In this document: positions 1-10,000 of the stretch, piece after piece
Layout of the letters: each line of letters begins with the position of its first letter
Numbering within the stretch: the stretch's first letter is position 1
Source: Cristatella mucedo
Lineage: Eukaryota > Bryozoa > Phylactolaemata > Cristatellidae
NCBI GenBank assembly: GCA_009760855.2
Contig: WPIO01000033.1
Coordinates: 2,747,501 to 2,811,500 of the forward strand
Direction of reading: 5' to 3'
DNA length: 64,000 nt
Notes under the pieces: generated by a model
Database searches by the model: none
What the model was told of the DNA's origin: nothing
The model's input: the letters and a program-made list of their open reading frames with translations, nothing else
Position numbers and translations under genes: made by a program

Positions 1-122
1 TGAACTCGACTACAGCCCGCTGGTTCACTGAAACCCGGGCGCATGCGCCGCGCGCGATCAGCGCAGCGAGTGCTTCCTCGTCTGCTCCGCCACGCCGCAA
101 GTGCACCCAGTTTGATTTGTAG

Positions 123-177
123 CCCTGCGACCGACGAAAAGAAGATACTCAAGCGAACCGTTCCATTGTATCCCAAG
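123..177 (+). CDS. PDE9A: PDE9A exon a (linker before the catalytic domain)
   Basis: The acceptor ends at 122 and the donor is GTATGA at 178. The translation ends in VPLYPK, which precedes YILTEE of the next exon as YPKYLL does in vertebrate PDE9A. The polypyrimidine tract is weak, so the 5' border is less certain than the 3' border. Confidence 0.7.
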
Positions 178-3100
178 GTATGAGCGGAAGCTGGCAGGAG
201 GCACAGCTGTCGATTAGATGTCCAACCAGACTGGAAAGAGAATTCAAGAGTAGCCGTGCGCCCGTCACTCTTAGATAAGCGTGGACACCTCCGCGTTCGG
301 TACAAAAAAACTGTGCCCTATAGACCTTTCATATTCGAGATTATGAAAGAGAAGCTACGAATGGCATTCGTGCGGGTTTAGCAATGCGCTAGCTTTCCAA
401 ATTCATTTCTTGCGGCAGATAATGGCTCTGCGCATGTGCGCCCAATTATTTCAGTACATCCTGACCGAGGAGACCGTCGAGTACTTGAAGCAGCCCACTT
501 TCGATATATGGCAGTGGGATCCGAACGAGGTAGGCGCACAGCGAGGGGGCGGGGCGGGGCGGGGCGGGGTTAAAGCGGCATGCAGAGGCCGCTCACCTAG
601 CGCCTACGCTTGGCTTCTTCACGTTCGCTCGCTGAGTAACTGTGCGCACGGAGCTCTCACTTGCAGCCCTGCGGATCGCTTGGCGCTTATCGAAACGATG
701 GACGGCGAGTTCGCGCATCCGGAATAGTTAGCAGATAGGCGATGCGCCGAGCATAATGCAGAGCAGAGATAATTCTCTCCGAATATCGGCGGCACAATTT
801 CAGCAAACGCAGCGGCGACTGAACGCTGCTGCAATCGGCGAGGGCCGTAAAGGCTACAAAAAAGTTGATCTTCAGCTTGGCGAAGCAGCCGCGGCGACTT
901 TTCCCTTCTCTCGCGCTCGCGCCGCAGATGCTGATGCTGCTCGAACACATCTACCACGATCTGGGGCTAGTGCAGCTGTACCGGATCAACGGAGTCACGC
1001 TGAAAAGGTGGCTGGTGAGTCAGCGCAGAGCTCGGCGGTCGTTTTGCCTGTAAGAAACTTCGCTGCTTCAACGGGAGCGGTGCGCGGTACCCTCGCAGCT
1101 CCTCCGCGCCGCGCAAACTCATCGTTCGCTTAAATTTGTGCGGACCGCGCTCCCGCATCGCGCAGCTCGTAGCATTCGCGAGAGTGAGCTGCGAGGAGGA
1201 GGAGGAGGAGAAGGACCGCTTCCGGCGGCGCGCCGGCGAACTCCTGCCGCCGGTGCCGAGGCTATTTCCATCTCGCTCTGAAACGCACCGCTCACTTTCC
1301 TCGACATTCCAGTGCAGGGTGACCAAGCGGGAGGTGCGAAATGTCCTCGAAGTCCATCGAAATTACGTCAGCGGCTCGTTCTGCAGTACATTAAAAAATT
1401 GCGCGAGTCATTTCAGAGTGTATAGGCGCGGGTTGTTTCAGTCTTCACCGGGAAGCAGCATGACGTAGCATGCCAGACGTCCTGTGTAGCGGGCTGCGTG
1501 TTTACGCACCGGAAAGCGAACGCCGCTGCTGCTTCCGGCAGCTACCGATGGACGGAGGCCCGAGCTTAACTCCAACCAGACCCAGATGAAGCGAGCTGCC
1601 GCCGCATCCAACGGGCACATCCGCCCGCGTGCACATCCGGCTGCTGCCTCGGCCGTTGCTGCCTGCCGTAATCGCGTCTACCTAAATCGAGAGCAGAGTT
1701 GCTTGCTCGGGATGCCGCGTTGGCCTTGGGTTCTATTGATTTGAAACTCCCATCGCGGCACGGGCGCAAATTACTTGATTGAATTCACCGCACTCGAGTA
1801 GCTCGCCCGAAGCTGGCTAGCGTAAGGAGCGGCATGCAAATGACGCCTCGATTTACACTTGAGTCTATCGTCGTCCGAGACACTCATGACGGGCGCAGAA
1901 AGGCCCTCTGTCTTGTCTGGCTGAAGTGCCCAAGCTCGGTAAATCGAAAATGTCTTAACGAGTTCACGTCCAATAGGCGCGCTTTGCATCGTCCTTTGCT
2001 TTGGACAATCCTTGGTCTCAGACCGATCGGGCATGAATCGCGGCAGTTAGGCTTCCTGGCTCACGTAGTTCCGATATTCGTGAGCTCGTCCAAGTAAGCC
2101 GGGTGTGCAAGCGATTGGCTTCGTGAGCTCCTTTCTCGAAGAACGTGCACTGCACTACGGAAAACTCTGCGATGCACTGGCCGCTTAGTCCGGGCTGCTT
2201 TGAAGAACCACAGACGGAGATGCATTACATTATATTGCAACCGCTCGAATTGCAGAGAGGCATGCCCGCAGTCTGTACTTTCATTTTCGCGACACGGCGG
2301 AAGAAAATAATGCACGCCGTCCGATTATCTGTAGCGAGTGCCTCGCTAGTCTTCGAAACAATGGCGCGGTGCATCAGCTTCCTCTCCGATGCTCAAGGAC
2401 GCCGTGCTCGTCCGCCGAGTCGTAACCTTCGGTCCGCCGAGTCGTAACCTGAGGCGCCAAGTCGAAACCTTCGGTCGGACGAGGGCATCGCCTGCGCTAC
2501 ATTCCGTTCGTCTCACCAGAGCGCAGGCACGAGGGTGCGGTGCATACGGACGGTGCTGCCAATGAGCACGCGAACGCGTTCGAGCGAACGCCGCGACTTC
2601 GCGCTGGCTAAACGTGCGCCTCTCGTTCGCAGCGGTTAATAACTGGAGTTACCTGTCACGTGGGCTGGTACAGGAGTAGGCATGAGGAGGGTCGCAGGGT
2701 CCTCGTAACCACCTTTCCGTTGTGAAAGCTGTATCGCGGCATTCGCAGCGCATCAGCACGATTTCGCGCTGGCCTGCATTTGTAACGACTAGCCTCTGCG
2801 GCGACCGGATCTTTTGGGCATACTTTCCTACAGCTCACGGCTTGGGCGCATTGGCGCTAAGATGCCCTAATCGCTTGCGGAACGTCTCGCGCGTTTCCGT
2901 CGCCGAATAAGCCGAAGCGACAGCGGTTTGCTGACCCGGGGGGGTAGGGTAGTTGGCTAGCGCACAAGTTGAGCCATGGCTTTGCGAGACAGCTTCGGCC
3001 TTACTCCGGCGGCTTATCCGGGAGAAAACCAACAATGGCTGCAGTCGATCGGTGGGCAAGTGCGCCGCGTAGGTGTGCGGCTACCGCAAGATGGATTAGC

Positions 3101-6100
3101 AGTGAGTCCCTCGCGCGCTACCCAGAGGCACCGATCCGCATCGAATCACGGTGATTAGTGTCCGCCGAGTTCAACGCGAAACAGAATCGGAAGCGTGTGC
3201 ATGCAAAGCGGACGAGCATTGTAAGACGCCGAGGCAAGCCTGCAGTAGCAAGCCTGCAGTAGCAAGCCTGCAGCCGCTGCTCGACGTCCTTCTGCGTCGG
3301 CTGATCGACCTGAGCGGCAACGCAGTCCGCGCTCGCGTCTCGATCTCGCGTCTTCCGGGCCGTAAAACAATGTCCGCGTCACGCTCCGGCGACGTGCGCT
3401 CGGCGGCGAGCAGCTCGTCCGCTTCTCTCTCGGTCGGGCGCGGGCGGCGCATATCTGCAGATGCTGACCAGTAGGCAATGGCGACAGGGTAGGTGGCGGT
3501 GGCGTCTTTGCTTTATGGCGGGGCATACGCAAGCGAACAAACTAGTAATGGCAGCGAGCACGGGTTTTTTGGGAAATCTTTAGCACTTTTCAGAAATCGG
3601 GTAGAATTAATTCAAAGGAAATTGAGTTAATTCAATGGAATTCTTCAAGCTTTTCAGAGGCACGCTCGCGAAAGTCTCCTTACTAAAGGCTCGTGTAAGG
3701 CCGTAGGCGGTGAGCAGCAGAGTAGTTTGTATCACTTCCTAGTGCAGTATCGCCACAGCGTCGTTAAAAGCACACTAGCATGTACTCACGCACTTATGTC
3801 AATGCATAAAAACCAAATACCAATGTGCAAAGAGGTGGATATACACCCCTGTGTAAACAAACTGCATATACAGACAGACATGTATATTGAAACGGTGAAA
3901 AAACGCTTTATTGGCCTGACGAATGCTGCCAGTGCTAAGCTCGATTGCTACGCCGAGTTGGTGCAATGAGTACCTTATAAAACGAGAGCTGGCAGCTTTT
4001 TTCAAAAGAGTTAGGAGCTTCGATCCTTCCTGTGCCGAGAGGTCGATTCTTGCTGGGTTCAGTTAAGAAGACCTTTCCGCCCAGTCACGTGCCGTCAGTC
4101 AAGGGTCATCGGCGGAGCTGCTTGAAATTCCAGGTGATTGAGCAAGAACTGTCCCTCGAGTAATGGTTGGAAACGGGTCGTGCTTGCTCGCTCCTGTAGC
4201 GGGTTCCGGTCCATCAGCGGGCCGCCAGCATGTAATGAAACGCCTCAGGGGGACGCGTGGACATCAATAAGATCAATCGTCTTTCCCCGTACACTTTGAG
4301 CTTCTTATTTTCCAAACGAGCTACCAGCCAGATCTTCGTCGTTTCCTCTGAGCGACGGGGGCAAATTCACGGCAGCTTTTTTCGTGCTTGGAGCAGCGCT
4401 GCCGTGCAGCTCCGAGCAGTTAAGAGCTGAGCACCAGAATCGCTCTAGCGTTTGACGGCATGCTAATCCGAGAAGCGTTTCAGTCAATAGTCCTTGCATC
4501 CATCCTGTATGACGCGTTTGAGGGCTCGTGTCTTTTCAACTTCAGACGTAACTTCACGCAGAGCAGCCTGTCCTGCTGGAATACGGGCTGGCGATGTTTG
4601 AAATGGAGTAGCAGCTGCTGCCGCCGACCACAGGCGCTTTGCTGGCTCGTTTTAGCTGTGCATTCAGGAAAACTACAAGAACAACCCGTTCCACAATTTT
4701 CGGCACTGTTTTTGCGTGGCCCAAATGATGTACGGTGTCGTAAATCTCTGCCAACTCAAGGGCATTTTTAGTCCTGAGGACCTCGGTGTGCTGCTGACAG
4801 CGGCCATTTGCCACGACCTTGATCACCCTGGATATAACAACGCGTGAGACTCGCTGGATTCTTCGCCGCCTCGCTGCTGATGGCAATTGCTTTGTCCTTG
4901 CTCTTGCGTGAATTTCCTGCGAACTTCATTTCCCGTGAAGTGAATGCCTGCGAGTTTTTGTGAATACCTGCAAGTGTTTTGCGACAACTCTTGGGAGTCT
5001 CTCAAAGCTTACTGACGTTCAGCTAGCCACACGCCATAACGTGCAACCGTGAACGTGATCCGTTATCATTTAGATTGCCTCATTGGCGGCTTCTTTTAAA
5101 AGACGCTAGATTTTTATGCAGCAGCTGCAGAATTTATCGCAGAGAATGCAGAAGACTTTCAGCTAGTTTTCAGCTCCATCGATCGAATGCCCGAAGAAGC
5201 TATCGTTAGTGTAGAGGCTCGCTCTTTCTAAACACAGGGTCCCATTCAGGATTGCACAAGACCAAGCCATACCACCTCTCGATAGAAAAAGTAAGTCGGG
5301 GGTAGAAAAAAGGTCTCTTTAGGACTTGATGGTATCAAAATCGCAATGCCCAGACATTTGCGCAAGCGCTTGTAAACTTAGACAGTCTTGCCCTATGGGG
5401 TCAGAATGCAGGTTCAGCTACGGCTCCTTCAGTGAGACACACTCGTCGTCATTCGCAATCAGCTGACAACTTTTCAAGATGGCTTTCCGAAGTCCGGCGA
5501 GGCCTTAGCTTTTGGTCTGGTGTGTACATTCGTGTGCTTCCCCTTCGTTGCCCTCGCATTCCCTGGGTGTACGGGAAAGGGGTGGCTACCTAGAAGAATG
5601 CCTGCCTCTGCCAGAAGGCCAGTTGCAAGCAAAGTGGCCAGCTGGCCAACAATGCAGCAAGAACGGAAGCCCGGACAGTGGCGAGCAGAAGGAAAGTGGA
5701 TGAAAGAGGGGGGAACCTCGGGTACAAGAGGGGGGATGTGGGCGCCAGGAGGCTAGGCGACTGCAGCGCTGTACAGGCCCCTGTAAGCCTTGCGGCTCAC
5801 CCAGAAGGGCAAGATGCGATTGACTGGCTCGGGCCATGTCTATGTTCAACTCTCACCTTATAATGTTCGACCTCCATATCGTTGGCTAGCCTGAAAACAA
5901 GGCTCTAGGTGCCCACTGCCAAAAGCTGACTGATCATCGCCTTGCCGTATTGCACTGACTCCCATCTGAACTAAACTCGAAGAAATGGTGCACTCAATGT
6001 ATGCTTTCGTTTTTGCTCAAGCTCACCAGATTAGCCCCGGCGGTGAGTGGGTCATCGTCTCTACCGCTATTTAGAAGGCGCTATTTCCACGGTGCTGTAC

Positions 6101-7005
6101 GGCGCTTGTCATAAGCGTCTCACCTGCTCAATTTATGTTTTAAGCTACCAGATTAATGCCCGGACAGAGCTGGCAATTCGGTACAATGACATATCGCCTC
6201 TGGAGAACCATCACTGCGCAGTGGCCTTCAGAATTTTGAGCAATCCTGAAACAAATATCTTCGCTAACATTGACAGCGACATGTTCAAACGTCTGAGAGC
6301 CGTAAGTAACCCTGCATTGTCGAAAACTTGTTTCTAAATCCATTAGGGGTCTTTGCTGAATTCGTAGCTTTTCTGCGACTAGTGTTTGGCGCCCAACACG
6401 AATCGTCGACTCATTCATTCAATGGCAGGCACTAATCTGACTGTGTCTGCATGCATGTCTAACATTGCTGTACGCTATGCCTTTCTATTTAAAACTCGCC
6501 AAGGCCTGGCTGCTGCATGGCACTGGCAATCCCCAACCAAGAAGCAAGGTGCACGCCGGCGGCAAATATCCGCACAAACCACTTACTCTGCCAAGCTTCC
6601 CGAGCCCGAGCTCTTCGGTAGTTCTCTGTTTTGGTCAGTAAAAGGTTCTGCTTTGAACGTGAGCACGGTCAACGAAATGCCTCCGAGAATCTATAAGAAC
6701 GCTTTAATCAATATTTGTTCTTTTTTAAACGTCATTGGTGTCTTTGAAAGATTTTCTGCTGCTGTTTGACAATATTATAATTTATTATAATTATAATATT
6801 GACAATAATTATAATAAATATTATTATTATTATATTGACAATATTACATTTTCATGTACGCCTCTCAATGAGAAGAGCTAAGCGTCAGGGGCGAAAGTAA
6901 AGGAGCTGTTAAGGTGAAGAAGGGAGTCCAAGTCCAGTAGGTGCCGTCTAAGCTAATTGGGCAAACGCGGCGTCGCGCCGTGAGCTCGATAGCGAGGCAG
7001 TGACC

Positions 7006-7064
<59 letters not shown>

Positions 7065-10000
7065 TCCGCTGCCACCGCCCAGTCGCAGCTACTGCAGGAG
7101 TTGCTCGATCAATTACGAATATCGGTGAAGGTAGCCATATATTCTCTGCGATGGCAGGTATCTCTACTTAAACTTGGCTTCGTTATACATGAAGAACGTT
7201 ATATGCCGTCTTTGTATGTACGTGTTCGCATTGGATTGCGTCGATATGCTCAGCAATGATCTTAGCAATTCAGAAACACGTGTCCCCACGTGCCAAGAAA
7301 TTCCCGCATTCGCAGCTTGACAGTAATATCAAATGGGTTAGGTATGTCTATTAAAGAGGCTTTTGACGCTGCCGCTGAGTGGTGGAGGCCTAGATTTTAA
7401 CAGACCGTTAAAGCCCGAATAGCTCCGTTCGAACTGCGAGTGTCACTTTGGTGTAGCCTATTCACCCTCATTTTTAGTTTGTATTGAGTCTTCAGGTCTT
7501 GCGCTCACCGATTTCCAATCGCACGCTTTACACGTTTGGGTTCGGTGTACATACTTGCCTCGACGTTCGCGTAATCAGTTTGGCAAGACGAGTCGCTTGA
7601 ACTCTGTGTAGGGCATGACTAATCTCATTCTCGCTACTGACATGGCACGTCATTCTGAGATCATGGCGAAATTTGAGCAGTGCACCGTCGACGGATTTGA
7701 CTTTGGAAAGAAGGAGCACGTTGACACGGTGAGCACCATGTCGCTAGCGCTGGATGATTTCCGCTGGACGTCGAGCGAAGCGTTACTCTTTTATTCTGTG
7801 CACCGGCATTTCATTTCGTTACTGCTAGAACTCCAGACAGGTTGCTCCTCATCTTTGTGATTGTTATCCCGGCTGCTGCGACTACTCTCTGCTCCGCCAG
7901 CCTCTCCGTCAGCTCTCGCTTGGCTGAGTGGCAGCATTATGACAAGGATAATGATTTCTATAAGCGTCTCGCACGCCAACGATAATTACTCGGAGTATGG
8001 GCGTGGTAGCCAACTGTTCTCTGGGGGATCTCACTTGAGAAACAGGAAATTACGAGGACATTCACTGCTGATTGCTTTTACTTGTGGTCGCTGCCAATGG
8101 TGAGCTAATGCGATTGCAATGCAATAGCTGCAGTGAGCCGCTGACGTAAGACAACTGGAACCAATCTTGAATGAACCTATCATTAAATACTTTCAGCGCA
8201 TCTACTGCTCACAAAAACAGATACCTCATTTGAATGCCGTTTAAAATTGATCAGCTTTGGCAAGCCACTGGGCGTGTGTTCTCTGTCTTGACCAAGGCCA
8301 GTGTTTCAATGTCGCCGTATTCCCATACAACGTGCTCTCATTAACTGAATACCTAAGCGGGCACATTTACGGTGAGTACGTATTTCCATTACCTTCATAC
8401 AAAGCTCTAAAACCAAAAATCGGCCACCTCGCCGCCACGATTGAGCTGGTGCGAGCACTACTTTTAGAGATTTCGAAGGCTCATTGAGCATCATCCCATA
8501 GTGAACCTAGCGAGTCAGTGTAAGAATTTCTTTGTATCTGCCAATCAACCAGAAGCCAGCAAAGCTCGTTCAGCAAATGCGATTGGCTTCATTTTTTGCC
8601 GTTGCATACCCTGTTGAATTCATTGAAACCCGAGCTGGACTGAGACGATAGCTGTCGAGTTTTGAATAGGAGTGAAGTCCTATCGGACTCAACCGAGCTG
8701 CCGTTCGATGGATGGGTGCATTGGCCACATTCAGCGGGTGCATATAATTAATTACATGGCCGCTGGTGAACATGTTGAATAGCCTGCTATGAGCACTGTA
8801 CCCATAGCAGACTTACACGGCTGCATGAACAAACGACGCCGTATTAGCTGGCATACGGTGTGCTCTTGTACAAAGTTTTATCTACGAAAATATCAAAGTT
8901 GTATGCGCAAACTTTCCGCATTAGCCCTGAAATTCACGCGGTCTATTTTCCGTTGCTATGTTGCTAGAGACAGTACAATAATTTAACTCACGAATTAGAA
9001 AGCTATCTCAACCTCATCTTTACACTGGCTGGACCAGCCACTCAGAAAGCTTTGGTCGTTGATGCTTTTGTTTTGCTATTTCAGCGCCTTTGGATTGCAC
9101 ATTAGTGAACGAAGATGCTGGCGTTCAGTGTGCCCGTACATTATAATGATAATACATTTGATACAGCGCCCTCATGGAACTCAATCTATTTCTAGGCACT
9201 TTACATTGTAAAGTGTCCTGGTGGCTATGCAAGCTTCTTGCACTAAAAGAGAGCTGTTCCCATTGCTTTTTGTCTCTTAGAGAGTTTTTTCAAGGAAAGC
9301 ATTCGTCAAAACTTTTTCAGCTTAAAATGATTCTCATCAAATGCTGCGACATATCAAACGAAGTCAGGCCAATGGAGGTATCTGAACCATGGCTGGATTG
9401 CTTGCTCGAGGAGTACTTCAATCAGGTAGCTGACCCGCTGACTTTTTGTACCGATTCTCGCAGTGCAGGCATAAATCATTTTTGACACTGATCTCTCCGC
9501 CCCCGTGCGTGCTAAGCAGCGATTTATGTTGATGCAGTCTGACAAGGAGAAGGCCGAGGGTCTGCCGGTGGCACCCTTTATGGACAGAGAGAAGGTGACC
9601 AAGTCGACCGCGCAGCTAGGATTCATAAAGTTCGTCTTGATACCGATGCTCGAACAGCTTTCCAAGGTCAGACTCTGCCTTGATCAGATGACGCTTAATC
9701 TGACGGCATTTGTTTCACGCAGAAGCTGACCTCTTAAGTGTCTAAATAGATGGAGCATATTCACAAAGCGCCCGAGTAGCTGCCATAGCTCAAGTTAAGT
9801 GCCGTGATTGCCTACGAAGAAGGTGCTCGGTCTCCGCAACTGAGGCCGTGGGTTCAAATCCTGCATTGGGCGATCTTTTTTGCCAACTGCAAGCGGTCGT
9901 GCTAGCCGTTAAGGCTCTTCCGTCATTATAAAAGTGAGGCTGTTAACTCAGCTAACAATAGCTTCTTGGTATCGTTTATAGGCAAAACAAAGCTTTTCAA

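Larger units (their letters stand above)
1015..4655. other. PDE9A intron, left part CpG-rich
   Basis: 3.6 kb between PDE9A exons. GC and CpG are high to about 3.5 kb and fall after. A TACAGACGG-like LINE B tail trace is near 2205-2240. I see no convincing exon here. Confidence 0.6.
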
